Assembly: GCA_039000515.1 (NCBI GenBank) | Contig: JBCFYV010011172.1 | Span: 77,018,577-77,082,576 of the forward strand | DNA length: 64,000 nt | Origin: Timema cristinae | Lineage: Eukaryota > Arthropoda > Insecta > Phasmatodea > Timematidae | Direction: 5' to 3' | In this document: one piece after another, positions 12,401-27,400 of the stretch | How positions within the stretch are numbered: position 1 is the stretch's first letter | Layout of the letters: each line of letters opens with the position of its first letter | The notes under the pieces: model-generated | Told to the model about the DNA's origin: nothing | The model's database searches: none | What the model saw: the letters and a program-made list of their open reading frames with translations, nothing else | Program-made: the position numbers and the translations under genes

Positions 12401-15400
12401 TCAAACTTTGGAACCGCCAATAAGATGAAAATCAGGGTTCAAATCCCAGTCGGGTGTACTGAGAGTGGTTTTCCCCAAATGGCTTTTCCACTCTCTCTCC
12501 AAACAAATAGAAGTGCTTGCTCTAAATTCAAACTTCCACATCCCTAACTCATTTATGTAATGAGTACATATTTCTTTAACCTGTAAAGGTAATAAGATTA
12601 GGCAATAATATATATATATATATTGACAACTCACATTTAAAATCAATTTCGTCAAAAGATATTGTAGAGTTGTATTCGCGTATGTATTGTGGATCTAAAA
12701 ATGATACAATGAACTTTAATTACGTTCCGATATCTATATTAATGTTCTAAGTAAAAGTTCGTAGAAACAAGTCTCACCAAATTTCAATGTCTCTAGAAAT
12801 TGAAAGTAATCCCAAGCAGAATGATGCAGTTGAGATTGGAAGGGAGATCAAGGGAGAGGCGGGAAGAGCAGATAAGAGAAAATTTTCAAGTGAGAGGAGA
12901 AGAGTGGATGAAAGTAAGGGAGGAAGAATGGTGGAACAACAGATGGAGCTGGAAGAATTTTATTTAACTGACCCAGCCACAGGCAGTTCATGATGAAGAA
13001 TAAAGAACACACCTGCAAATTATCTAGAAGTGATTGTTGCATCTGAAGCTTTTCCAACAAACTCTCCTTCTCTGCAATCAAGTCTGTGTTTCTCTTCAAC
13101 ACGCCTCCAATTTTCGACTGATCTCCAAAGTCTTATCAGTACCTATATTTATCACTTTTCTGCTCTCTTGTTTTGCACCAATGTCAAGAATAGCTTCATC
13201 AGACTCCATATTGAGACCTAATCCCCCCGCTGCCATGTTTAAAAAGGTCAATTCATCCTTTTCTAACCCATGGCCTGACCCTTGGACATCCAGATCAATG
13301 TTCTTCTCATCCAGCTTCTGTCTTTTATAACCCTTGGTATAATTTGTTTCATCCAACATTTCCTTGTCCACAAAAATATCAATTTCCCTTGTATCCTTTT
13401 TATCAGCAGCCATATTTATAGTTGTCAAGATGGACTTTTCAGAGATAAGTGATCCTAAGATATCTTGTCCTTCAGATGAAGAAACTGCAGCACTTTTTCG
13501 AGCCTCTTGCTTCAGAAGTTGTTTGTTCTCCAACTCTAGCAAGCCTAAATCTTTCTTGAGAACAGCAAATGTTTCTTCACCATCTTTTTGAACCTGCCAC
13601 GCAATCTCTAGTTCTCTGGTGATCTTGGCGTTTTTCATTTCTATAACTTTCAACTCATCTTTCAAGGCCAACACCTTCTCCCTGAGGACAATCCCTTCCT
13701 TGGCATATGTGCTGTTGCTCAGAATAAGAAGCTCAACGCCATCTTCCTTAGTCAAGCAATCAAGAAGTTGGTGCTCTAAGACTACCCTCAGCTCAGTGGC
13801 TGCCTTGCATTCTTTTTCAAAGCTGGACAGCTGTGACTCAAGCTCTGCTTTCAATTGAGAAAGTTTCAGTACTTTATCTTTTTCTTTAGTTAATTGTAGT
13901 TTCAAAGCTTCCTGAGCCTGGAATGTTTTTCCATTCTCTTCTTCCACTTCTTTAAATCCAGCTTCTAAAAGTAAAACAGTTTGATTAAGTTGGTCATACT
14001 GTGCCTTAGCTGTGGCCAAACCCCCAATCAGTTCATGCTCTAGTAATTCTTTTCTGACAGTTTGGACTGTAGCTGTATATTTTCAGACCGCAATTGGGTG
14101 CATTCACTGTGGGCTTGGGAAAGTTCATGGTGTTGTATATTAAGGAATGAGATCTGTTCAAATGCCTTATTTAATTGACACACAAGTTCTTCCTTTTCTT
14201 GTTCTAAGTTTTTAATTTGTATGGTGTTAGCAACATAAGGTTCAATTGTAGTTGATCTTTTTTCTCTTGTGGAAGTATTTTTATCAGTGACACAATCATT
14301 GACATTGTCCATATCTTTATTTTCCTTCAACAATTCAGATAACTCACTATTTTTAACTGTAAGATTGTGATTTTCGTTCTTCAGAGATTCACATAGCTTC
14401 TCAAGAACTACAACTTTATTTGAGGCTTCTTCCTTTTCAATTTTCAATCTCTTCAACAGTTCCTTAGCCTTTGCTATCTTCAGTAAATATTGTTTGTTTG
14501 TACTGTCTAAGCTCTGGTTGACATTTGCCAGGCTTGCTTCAAGTTGAGATATATGTTCTGCCATTGACACTTGGAGCTCTTCTTTAGCAGATAGGAGCCC
14601 TTCGGCCTTGAGGTACTGTACAGTCATTTCCTGTAACTCTGCTGAGCTTTTATCCATCTGCTCTTTCAAGGCCACTTGGAAGTCTGTTTCTACCTCCCGT
14701 TGACCTTCTAAGAGACTTTCATAATTTAAATTCTGTGCAGTAAAATCTTGAAGTTGAGATCGCAAGGATTCACTGAGTTCTTTCAGGCCTGATACTTCCA
14801 TACGAAGGTTTCTGTTCATATTGGTAAGATACTGTACTTTGCTCTGAAGCTCTTCTTCCGACCCAGACAACTCAATGTTTAGTTCTGTCAACTGTTGAAC
14901 CTCCCTCCTAAGAGTTGACAAATCCTCGGCGTGGGCCAATCCAACTTCCGAAAGCTGTTCTTGGAGCTCTACTTTAAGGTATTCAAATTGTTCTTTATAA
15001 GCTATTGCATTCGCTTGTTGACTTATCGCTTCAGCCGTTAGATACTCTTCTGTTTTAATTCTCTCGGTCAACATATTGTTCAGCTCTATTTTTTCACCAA
15101 TAATACTGTTTAACTTCTTTTGGAATTCCTTTACCTCTTGCTCTAGCCTAGTTTTTGTATCAGCATTGCTAGACAAGTTGCCATTTAAGATGTTTATCTG
15201 TTCCAATAACTGTTTGTTTAAATCCTCATTCTTTTTCTCATAAACCTTTTTAGACTCAAGTTCTTGATGAAGTATACTAATTTCCTTTTGCAGTGCTTCT
15301 TTTTCTGAAGCATTTTCATCCAGAAAAGAAGTCAATGCTTCAACTTCTTTTGAATATAAATCCTTGGAAGCTAATGCTTCCTTTAGCTGCTTGTTGAGAT

Positions 15401-18400
15401 TGTCGTTCTGTTCTTTGGAAGACTCTAAGTAAATAAAATCTCCTTTCCCATGCTGTGTGTCATTCACCATTCCAGAGCTATGAGGAGTTGCTGTTTCTAC
15501 ATTTGTACTAGTACTTTTAAGGACCAGTTCCTTGTTTAACTTAGTGTTAGAAAGCTTTTCTTCTAATTTTGTTATAAAAATGTCTTTTTCTACTAGCTGT
15601 GATGTTAAAATTTCAACTTTCTCATTCATATCTTCCAACAGGTCATTTAATTTTTTTCCATCAAGAGTACTTTTCTGCAACTCTTTTACTAGATTATCTT
15701 TTTCAGCAAGTTGTGAAGTAATAATGCCAAAGTTTTTTTCCATTTCATCAAACAGTTTAAGTTTTTCTTCACAAGATTCTAACCTCTCTTTACATGACTG
15801 TAAATTAGAGCATTGCTCTTGCAACGATGCAATGCATGCCTCCTTATCCACAAGTTTTGATGTCACATCTTTAACTTGTTGCGTCAAGCCTTCAAACTGT
15901 TGCAGACGCTGTTCACAAAGAAAAACTTGTTGTTTAAATGACATTTCATGTGAAGACTGTTCCTTGAAAACCTTCACCTCTGATTCTTTCTCCACTAAGC
16001 TATTGCTCAAAACCTCTATCAAATCCTCAAACTGTTTCAATCTGTCTTGGTACACTTGTATTTGCTCTTTACATGAATTTAGCTCTGAAGTTTGAGCTTG
16101 TAATATTTGTATCTCGACTTCTTTCTCCGCAGACTGTGAATACAAAACATCTGATTGCTTCAACTGTTGAAACCTTTTCTTTGTAAGACTGCAATTCTTG
16201 CATAACCAAATCCATTTCATCTTCTTTATTTTTCAAAGCTTCTTCAAGCAGCTTTACCTTGTTTTGAGCTATCGCGTGATCCACTAGTTTCCCGCTTAGC
16301 TCTTCAATCTCAACCATATTTGAGGCCAGCTCTTCAGCAAACCGACTGTCCAACAGTTCGACTTGTTGCTTATAGCTTTGTGCTTCCATCTGACAAGCTG
16401 CTATCTCTTTTATATGCTTCTTCTCCTCATTTTGAGATTCAGCTAATCTCTCTTTAAGAGTTACTATCTCCTGTTGACATAACTTTAGACTGCCACCACT
16501 GGCACCTGAGGCTATCACCTCATTTTTAAAAGAGGCTAGTTCTAACTCAAGAGCAGAAGTTTTGTCTTTATACTCTTCCTCAATTCTTATTTTAGATTCC
16601 AAACAGTGGGTCAAATATTCTACTTCTTTTGTCTTTGTTCTCTCTGTTTCATACATTTTCTTTAAGTTCTCTTCCAAGTCCTGAATCTGTTTGGCATTGA
16701 CTGATGATAATTCCTCTTTTTGTTGTGAAATTTCATCCAATTTCAGTTTAAGAGCTTTGTTTTCTAGCTCCAGGGACAAAACGCCTTCATGGATATTTGA
16801 TAGTGTCTGACATTCACTAGTTAAAGTATCAATCTGGCACTTTGACAAATTCAACTCGTCCTTGTAACGTAAGTTTTCATTCAATACTTCTTGTAATTGA
16901 GCTTTTAATGTGACTATAAGACTGCTATGAGTTCTAGCTTCCTCTTTGATGTTCAAAAACTCTTTTAATTTAATGTTCAATGAATTGATCTCTTCTTTAT
17001 ATGTTTGTATTTCAACATCAGTTAACTTAACATTTATACTCTCTTTTATTTGACTATCCAATAATTTGTTTTGTTTTTCAGTCTCATAACTTAAAGCCTC
17101 TTGTAATTGTTTATTCAAGGAATCAATCTGAGTTTTTAGATAAACTTCCATATTTGACGATTCTTCCAAAGTGGCTGTCAACTTTTCTATTTGTTCCTTC
17201 GAAACAAACAATTCTACTTCTTTAGCCTCCAACAACTTTATATGATTTCGTTCAGTCTTTAAAGATTCCTGTAGTTGGACATTCAAAGCATCAATTTTCT
17301 CTTTGTACTTGACAATATCAGCTTGAAAGTTTACAACATGAGCAGCCAGAACCTTTGGAAAGTTATCTTCGGCTTGTAGTGCTTCTATCAACCTCTCATT
17401 CAATGAGTCGATAACTTGTTTGTAAGAAACCAATTCAAGTTCATATGAATGCTTCATGTTTTCTAAATCAACATCACTAGCATTTATGCTCGATTTTTGT
17501 TCAGTCTTTAAGCTGGCTAGTTGGGTGTTTAAGGCATCAAGTTGTTGAATGTAAGATAATATTTCTGCACCATGAGACTTTTTCAAGTTTATAATTGTCT
17601 CAGTCAAGTTCTTTTCTTTTTCAGAGAGTTCTTGTAAACTCTTATTCATTGCATCACTCTCTACCTTATGTCTGTCTTTAAATTGAATCAACTCTAGTGT
17701 TAATCTTTCATTTGTTTGTAATGATTGCTGTAACTGATTGGTCAAAGTTGTGACATTTTGTTTGTAGAGCTCTAATTCTTCGATACTATATTTATTTGCA
17801 TTGGTGGAGTCCTTAGAACAAGTGGTTCTCAATTCTAAAAGTTCCTTGCTCAGTTTTTCATCAGCTTTAGTAATATCAACAAAAGGGTGTGAGACACAAT
17901 CCAATCCAAATTTGTCCCTCTCTGTCTGTTTTCCAAGTTCAAATCTCAGTCTAATCGTTATTCTGAGTGAGCTCGTCTAACCGTCGTTTCAGGCTTTGAC
18001 TCTCCTCCGTTACGTCTTCAAGCCGTTGGTTCAATACCAACTTATCGTGACCGAGTTGCTCCAATTGCAATTTTAATGTGGGATCAATGACCGGCTCAAT
18101 CTTGCCTATGGGTGAATCTATGTTGAGCTGCTCTATGTACCTCTCCACTTGTTGGACATAGGCCTGGTGAGCCAATTGGACCGAGGAGAGTTCTTTGCAG
18201 TGCTTCTCTTCCAGTGTGTGCTTCTCACTCTCAAACTGATTCCTAAAAAAAATAAGAAATATTTTTTTACATATTGGCTACTATATCATTACACCCTACT
18301 TAAGGTTTGTAATAAGACTCTCGGTAGATACCTAAGTTCCTCTTTGATTTGTCCGAGTTGCAGACCAAAGTTCTCCTCGAGTTCTGCCCTCAGCTTGGCC

Positions 18401-21400
18401 AGTTTTCCCTCATGGTCAAGAGAAGCCCTCGCAGCTCTCTGTTGGAGATCCTCAACCTCTCCCATCAGCTTCTGGACCTGATGACAAAGTGTCAAAGTTC
18501 AATTCCTATTGTTATTTCTTGAAACATCTTCTTGAGTAGAGTACATGTGTTGAGTTTAAATTTATAAGATTATTAGACTAACCTCTTGTGCGGCTTTGGT
18601 TTTGCTTCGAGCAAGGTCTTGGGTCTTACTTGCCAGTTCACCATCCCTCACCTCCAGCTCCCGGTTGAGATCTGCTGCCTCGCTCTGATGACGAGCCACT
18701 AAGGCCTCCAAAGACAGCATCTGGTGTAAACATGATATGTATATCTTTACCAATAGAGCAAGTTAAAGCACAGTATCTTGAATTAATCTTGTTGTCAACT
18801 TTAAGCACAGTAGCACAGTTGATAAATATTTGTTAGTTTTCTTATCGACAAGAGTGTGGCTCTCTTTTGTATACCAGCAATGCTCGAATACACAATTATA
18901 ATAATTGCCTAAGTTTGTTATTTTACCTTACACCTTACTCAACACGTGTTACACAAGATATTATTAAGTTTTTAGTTGGAAAACATACAGTCTATAAATA
19001 AATCAAAATACTATTTTTGAGTATAGATATTTGTTTCCTTTGAAATATTCTACAAGATGACAACATTTAAATTTATAGTTCAGGCCCATGAGTGCAACCG
19101 AACCAGCGTTTGTATTTCTTTTACTAACCCAATTTAAACATATGTTTGACATACACACCTATATTTAACTTATTTGAAACTATAAAATTTGATTCCTTTC
19201 TGATTAAAAGTTAATTCAAGCTAGTAATTATATCAAAATACTATTTCTTTTTATTATAAATAAGAAAAATTAATATAGTCGAAGTGGATAATTATTTTTT
19301 GAAATTTTTCCCATTTCCCATCCTGTTTCTGCATTATAGATACAGAAAATGGGATTTAAAATAATAAAAAATTGTATTTTACCTTGTTCTGTAACGTGAG
19401 GAACTGGTCCGGTTGTATTCCTGTATCCCAGTGGTGACCCTGCACCAGCTCCATGGTCGCCTGAAGCTGTTTCCGCAGCAGTGCCACTTCCTGCGCCAGC
19501 TGCTCCCCTTGAAGTTGCAGTGTGTCTCTGGTAGACAGGGCCGACTGCAAGGAGCTTGACAACTGCTCTATCAAACCATCCCTTTGGGTCACTGCCGCTT
19601 GGAACTCCAACAGCTGTAACAACCGCAGCACAGTGCTAAGTTTTACAATTAGGGTATATTAATACCATAGAACTTCCTCCTATGACCAACTGGATTTCTT
19701 TCTAGTAGCTGCAGGACAACTGCTCAACAAATATTTGTAGAGTCACTTCCTGTAACTAGCTTGCCTCCTAGTAGCTGCAGAGAGACATCTGCACCTTACC
19801 ATTATTAATAGTTACCTCCTCCTCCCTTGATTTTCTTACAAATAATCATTTGGAACAGCATTAAATATAATCAAACATATTTTTGTGGTAAACATTGATA
19901 ACATTTTACAATATTATTAGGGTTATTTTATAGGTATTGATAACATCCTTTAAAAATGAGAGCTGCATTTAACATTATTTATATTTGAATACATGAAAGT
20001 ATATGAGTAATCTATTTTAGCTATAAAATATATTCATTTTTAAGAAAATTGGGGTACTCTGAAGAGAGAACTGCTCTACATTTATTAGTCTAGCCACTTC
20101 CTTGGAGCAGGATGTCATCTTGTAAATATTTGGAGCAATTGCTCTATTAGATGTGTAGACCAGCTATACTAACCCTACTGCGATACTCTTCCAGGTGGGT
20201 CTTGTAGTCCTGCTCAACGCTAACAGGGGAAAGCATCCCAACCGGCCCTTCCACAAGCCTGCTACTCTCGTTCAAGGCTTCCAATTCCAGACTTAGCGCC
20301 TCAAGTGCTGCACTCTTACCTGGGAATAATTAATATCTAACAATTAAAAATGTTTTGTCTGACACCCAGTCAATTTATTGTAGGAAAATTCATTTAATCA
20401 AATGTATAGTCAACAATTCATCCTCTATATATATTTTACTCCAGGTTAAGAAGGTTGGGTTCACTTCCAGGGAAGATGGTTTAAATTTATGTTGGGTTTA
20501 GTGAGGGTGAATATCCTAGATAGTTTCCCTCCGCCCCCCCCCTCTCTTTATATTTAAATGTTGGTAATTTTTTTCTAAATTGTACTTTATCAGTTATATA
20601 TTTTTAAAATGTATATAACCTTTGAGGAAAACCTCTTTTCACATTTTTGGGGTAGTTTGTAATATATGCTTGGAAGAAGGTACACGAAAGTTGGATAGAA
20701 AATATATAAAAGGGAACAAATATAATATAAATTTTACAATGAAAAGGAAAACACGGCTCACACTTTACATTGTATCCACCTTTCCTGTACATTCTTCAAA
20801 TATATATTACAAATGTGTATAACCTTACTAGGCTAAGAGCCGTAACAATAAATCATACCAATCACTTCTCTACTCTATTTAATTTACATGGCATCAGGCA
20901 CAAATCCACAAGGGGTAGGAGAGAGAATCCCCCTCAACCCAAATGATCAGGCAACGAACAAAAGAAAAAAGAATTTATCCAAAGTAAACACATCTCAGCG
21001 GATCAACAATAAAGGTGGCAAAGAAAAGAGCCAGGTAAACAGATGAGAATGTATAATATAGTCCAGGAAAATTCAAATTGAGGTCTTGCAAAGATTGACA
21101 AGGGTAACTGGTGATGTCATTGTTGTGTTTAATCAAGACGTGCCTCAGGACAACTATGGTGGAAAGCAGATTTGTTGACGTGGCTCTTCTGCATGTACAC
21201 TACCATATAATTTTAGACCCACAACTAATTGAGAGGTTTGCCAAAACTAGTAAACGCATAATGGTCATGTATATGACAATAGGCCATCATTTAAGAAATA
21301 TTATAAATAATTATATGTTTATTTTATATTTTTATTTATTTCTATCTTATTTCCAGGAATCCAAGATGACCTTAAAATTCTGGCACTTTTGAAAGTTAAA

Positions 21401-24400
21401 TGTGGAGAGAGAAAAAATGGGGAAGGACCCCCAAACTCTGGTAAGAGTTTCCCCCAAAATATAGCTCCTTGAATATGCCCTTGCATGGCATAGCTAAAGA
21501 TAGCAAGGAGATAAGTATAGTTTATCTTTACTGCTCTACAATGTGGTGGGAGGAAATAAAATAACTTGTACTTGAGTTGAAAACTTGAAAATATTTTTTA
21601 AAAAAACATCTATCAGCCACCCATGAAACACTATATTGAAAATGATCTTGAATTTATTCTGTAGAGAAGAAGTTAGATCTTATTTTAAAATGCTATGTCA
21701 ACACAATAATTAGCCTGAGTCACAGATTTGGATTATCATGACTAGATGTTACATAGAGCTGTGTATTAAGAAAAACTCAAATATTAGCATCTTCTCATCA
21801 TACCAGCCAACATATCCTCAAGTTCAGCTACTCTGATCTGCAATTTGTCACAGTCTCCTCCTTAGCCCCTCCAGTTGCAATGCTCCTTGGCCCATCCTAC
21901 ATAGAAAACAAAAACACAACTAATAATGCCAAGCCAGACAATACATTTGTGAGCTAGAGCAAGAGCATGAATACAGTAGCCCCATGACTTCTTTGGTGCT
22001 GACTGACAGCTCACAGCTTTGAAAAGTTACCAAACCAAATTATGTATCCCTACGCCGAACCATATGAACTGCAAAAACATGTGTTTAGCAACTGTCAGAA
22101 GTCAGCTGTGAGCTGTCAGTCAGCACCAAAGAAGCCATGGGGCTACTATACATAAGAGTAGATCTAGTAAAATTATGAGCAGTCAGATAAGTGCCTCTAA
22201 AGGTCATCTATGTAAATTCAACTCTTCTTCATAGTCCACAGTGCAGATCAAAACTTGAAACAAACTTTAGTGCAACATACAATACTCATCTTGCACATAC
22301 AAGATGGTATGACCTACATATAGTTCTACCAAAGACAAAAAAGTCCACCTGGGTTTTACTAAAAAAGACTTTAAAAACCTCACTTATTATATTTGCATTC
22401 AAAGCAAATGTCCGATTTTTGAAAATAGTTAGCCTATTTCTCTTAGTTAAAATATGATTAATTATTTTAAATAAATATTCAACAGGTTGATGAGAAATTG
22501 AACTAAGTAAAATCAGCAAGTCTAGCTAGATCAAGACTGTTCAAGACGTGAGCCGCAAGACGATTTTGAGCTGCTCTTCTGTGGGTTATGGTTTTTGATT
22601 TTCACCCGCAAAAAAATGAAACTTTCGTCACAAAGCTTGTGCGTATACCTAGCTTCCTAGGCATGACTTCAAATGCATTTCATTGTGTCAATGGTCTCAT
22701 TTCAATTCTTATGCCATCATTGAAAATTAAGATCTGACTTTCAACTGGAATTATGCAATTTTCAATCAAACCTTTTTTATACTGGCAGAATCGATAAAGG
22801 AGAAGATTTTTTATTGTTATTAACATTAGAGCGCTATCCAAAATTGAGGGAATCTGAACCTAAGATGTGCTCAATGCTCGGTAGCACTTATTTTTGCAAA
22901 CACACTTTTTCAACGATTGAATTCATTAAATTCAAATACCTACAGATGTTCATTACCTGATAAATCACTTTCACATTTACTGAGATTGGCAACTACAATC
23001 ATCGATATTGATATAGCTATTAAAGTAAAAACTAACAACCCCGGAGCTCACATTAAAGTGAAATAATTGGTTTAAAATCAATTACATCTTGTCTAATGTT
23101 TCAATAAGAACTTTTATAAGCAACATGACTTTTTTTTATTATGAAATTTTAGAAATGCTTGCTAAACTTACTGGTTGGACTCTTCATATATATATAGTTA
23201 TTGTTGTTGTTATTGTTATTGTTGGTGTTGGTGTGTTATTATTATTATTATTAATAATATTGTGTCTTACTACTGCTCTTACCATGTGTAATGGTAGGGT
23301 GATTGTGATATGAAATGAAGGACCTACAGTTTAACGTGGAATCCGAATCACGGTGGAGGACTGGCATTCCCCACATTCACAAGTTGTGATTAATACACGT
23401 CTTGTCAGAGGTGAAGGGAGAGTTTGGTAATCAGATAAATCTGTGCCGGGACCGAGGATTGAACCCGGACCCTCAGCACAAAAGTCCGACACCTCACCCC
23501 CTAGACCGCCAGGTCACTGATATATGTATGTGTGTGTGTAATATATATAATATATATATATATATATATTGCTTTTTATGTGATAACATAGTATTGATAC
23601 ACATTATTTTCCCTATAAAGTAACATTAAATAAAGCAACAAATCAAATCTACAGCTGGCTGGCTTACCAGTAGCTTGGTGGATGGTCTTCCCCCCCTCTT
23701 TGACACCCATAGTATTCCTCTTTCTATTCCTTCGTCACAAATATTTTTTTTCTTCAACATACTAACTTAGCTTATTGTACAGTATTGTTGCCAAGAATTT
23801 TATTAGGCTACATTTTTGCATTATTGTTTTCCTTTATTATTTCTCTTATTTTTCCATTCTTTACTATATTAGAATTAAAATATGTTTTACTTCATCTTGA
23901 ATAATTACTACATTTAAATAGTGGTTAAATCAGATAGCTTACATAATATATTAAATTAAACCCCTCTCCTCCCCCAAAAACACATAAGCCCATTATAACC
24001 CAACCGGTTGTTTTTTTTAAAAAATAACCTAGTTTTCAACCCTGACATGTAGACAGTAAGTTGAATAAGAAACTCGGCCTCAGCCACGGTCAAAATTGTG
24101 ATACATTTCAGATGGTTACGAACCAACTATGAGATCATTTGATTTGAATACTATTGAGACAGACGTCAATAATTGAATGATCTGAGGTGTCATTCTCCCA
24201 ATAGACTGGATAGACTGTGACAGAGAGGTCAGGGTTCCAATTCTGGTTGGATGTTTTTTCCAATTCCTCCAAATGGTTTCCCCTCTCCCTCTTCACATAT
24301 TTACTCCAGATTAGCCTTTTTCATCGCTAAGCCATGTAAAAATTCAGGTAGATATGTTGCACACATAACAACTAGGGTCTATTTGGGTTAATATTTGATC

Positions 24401-27400
24401 TTTCTGTGATATGAGAACAAGTGAACACACTAATATTAGAAAATATAATTGATACTGAAACAGTGTTTTACATACTTCTTTGTTTAAGTGTATATTTTAT
24501 ATTTAGTAATTGTGTAACATGAATTATAGGAAGACGTAACTCACCGGTGTAACAGAAAAACTGAGTCGAAAAGAATCATTGCTAAATGAGCTGTCAGAAG
24601 ACTCCTTCAAACTTTCCTCCATGTGTTCTTCATTCTTTTTCTTCTTTTTTGCATCACATGACTTTTTGGAAGCGCTTTTCTTCTTCTTGTATGCCACAAA
24701 CTGAAAACATTGAATGACATGTAGCTGATAGGATGGTTTAAGGGATGAGTAATGTTTAGGGGATGTGTAACCACATTTGCATGGAAGCAAAGTGGAAAAC
24801 CGTTTTGGAAAAACTACCCTCGGTAAACCCAACCAAGATTCGATTTAGGCCTACCAGAAAATACACCTTTTAAATTAAGTTAATCATAGGAGCAAAAAAA
24901 ATCACTCAAGTTATGTTAACTAAATATTCAAATATTTTTGGAGCTATTCCTAAATATAAATAACAACGGTGTATAAAAAAGTTCTGCGTGTGGACACCAA
25001 TATCAGTGTATCCATGAATATATCAACTTTAATGTTGCTGTTGACTGCAATTATTGACTATTTTTATGTTCAAACTATTACACTCGTTTTTCAAAACAAT
25101 GAAACAATTTATATTAGATGGATGAGGGAGAAATGAAGACTACATTCACGCAATAAGGCCTGTCTCCAGGCTCTGTATCCAAATTCAGCGTAAGCTGCGT
25201 AGTGATCTGTGAGAGATCAAATTCACACTAAATAGATTGCTCTGAATACAGAGTCCTGATTTTAAGTCTTTAGTAGCCTACTTATGTAAAAGATGGATCA
25301 ACTTTTAATTTTCCAAGGACAAGCCAATACAGATTGCTAAGGACTACCAATCACAGCAAAGTAAATATGTGAGCGCACATTAAAATGAATACAACAATGA
25401 CAACAAAATGATCCAATGTTAAGAAAATAAATACAAAATAAAATGGTTTGTCTTTAATTTAAAATTTAAAACCAAATGAAGTATAAATGCATAAAAAAGA
25501 GGGTGTTATGAGGATACTTAGATTCAATATAGCCCACAGATATTTGAGCTGATCTATTATTATAGTTTTGAAACATCTGAAAGCAAAAGGATTATCAAAA
25601 ACAAAATATTTAGAATATTTTAAACCTCATATGTGGCAATTAGTGACTAATGAAGATGTAAATTTCTTGCGTGACAAAGTAAAAACAAATTAATACTCCT
25701 ATAGCTTCACTTATTTTTAACACAATCATCATGTTCGCAAACAATTCGCTTACCACACTGTACTCAAGTGCATTTGTGTGTTATTATTTTGTAGCTGTAT
25801 ATATATATTATTTAATTATTATATATACAATTGGCTCAAATATTGGAAACGTCATTACTTTCTGATACTGTCGAATTCATAACTCACAGCTTGCAAGTAA
25901 CCAATATTCATCCATAACACACCAATTTAACAGTACAATATAAACTTTTCCCAAAATTAGTGACTTGCATCTAGCACACTTCAAAATAAGGTGATTGAAA
26001 TTTATATTCTAGCACTAAATAATTTAGCATGTTTCATTTGCTTCCCCTGTGTGCCCTTGCCTTTCCAAGGGGGGGGGTTAAGGTAAACGACTAGAATAAA
26101 AAGGTCAGCAGTGAGACAATGATCCTCACTGCAAAGTAATCTATAAGGTTAACTACTTAAGTAGCAGCAAGACAACCAAAAAGGGGTATTTAAGGGGGGT
26201 CCACTAAAACTATGAGCAGTATTTAAATTATAAATATCAGGGTCTCAAAATGTTGATGCAAACTGCCATAGCCAGCGTTTTACTGAAAGAGACGAAGCTT
26301 GATATCTTTCCATTTAATCTGATTCAAAATTCTATTATATTTCCATAACCAAAAATAAAAAAAGTATATTTCCAGTATTATGCCGGGATCACGATCAACT
26401 TAACAGTAACTTAAGTAACGTTCACTTAAGCTAACTAACTCATGTGGATCACGATTCACTTAACTTAATCGTAACAACTCGAACCAACATATGCATTCTC
26501 GATTATGATGATTTTGTTTACCTATTTTGAGATTTGAATTTTAATTTTTCAATATTTGATACTACTTACTAAAAGTATTTGATAAATCTATCACTATATT
26601 ACTTTAAATACCTGTTTGTCTATCACTAGAATATGAGCTGAGTAAACATTGTATTACCCTTCAATAACTAAATAAGTGATAAATCCTCGCAAATCATTTG
26701 CTAATTAGTATAACCTGCAAAATGTAAACGTTAAGTAAAGAGCATCTAAACTTCATTTAAACACACAGAGTCCTTTACGTTAAGTTTTGTTTTAAACGTT
26801 AAGTTTTTAACGTTAAGTTAACGTTAAGTTGATCGTGATCCCGGCATTAGAAGACAACCTGTGTAGGCTAACAAAACAAAGAAAAAAGGTATTATACCCA
26901 GCCGTAATTCTGAGATTTTGATACTTAAAGGGGAAGTTAATGCCATGTTGGGATAAAACCCAAAAACTATTCGATGCTGGGATGAAACCCAAAAGTCTTC
27001 CATACCTTTTAGGACAATTAAAAAATAATCCCCAAGTTTATATTAACACCACACTCATAAATATGCAGTAGTAAATTCAGTATTATTAAGTAACTTTGTT
27101 ATCTAATGAACAATTCAAATCCAAACTCACTAAACGTACTAGGCCCACTTTAAAAAGGAACAATTAGGTTACCATTGAAAATCTTATAATAGCACAATCT
27201 GAAGCTTTACATATGCTATAGAGCCGATTACAGAGCAACCAAAGCTTGACAACACCAGAACTATTACAATAAAACACAGTACAAATCAGCAAATGAATAT
27301 TATAAAAAATTACCCATACAAAGGGATTCGACACAATGACAGGTGGTAGACCTGATAAAATAAATGAGTTCAAGTTTCAAATCTTTGTTATTTTACAAAA

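Larger units (their letters stand above)
6755..13012 (-). other. Intron 8, rich in transposon debris
   Basis: A 6.3 kb intron. It contains, in order, a DIRS-like reverse transcriptase remnant (7.2-9.2 kb), a second copy of the hAT-like element at 8349-8704 inside that remnant, an AGT microsatellite near 9465, three hAT-like 5' termini at 9.9-10.9 kb, and two SINE copies (10.5-10.8 and 12.4-12.6 kb). The remainder is AT-rich with nothing recognised. Confidence 0.6.
21897..24544 (-). other. Intron 2
   Basis: Intron of 2.6 kb with a 175-bp mariner-type short element, a tRNA-derived SINE on the minus strand, a SINE family 1 copy, TTG/TTA and TA microsatellites, and otherwise unremarkable AT-rich DNA. 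Confidence 0.6.

Noticed and set aside
15532..16095. 187-codon plus-strand frame
   Set aside because: Antisense shadow of the coiled-coil exon (Ser/Phe/Cys-rich as expected from reversed Glu/Lys codons).
13111..16178. Programmed ribosomal frameshifting in the coiled-coil gene
   Set aside because: No canonical slippery heptamer in register, shifts go in both directions and cancel; errors at homopolymers explain it better.
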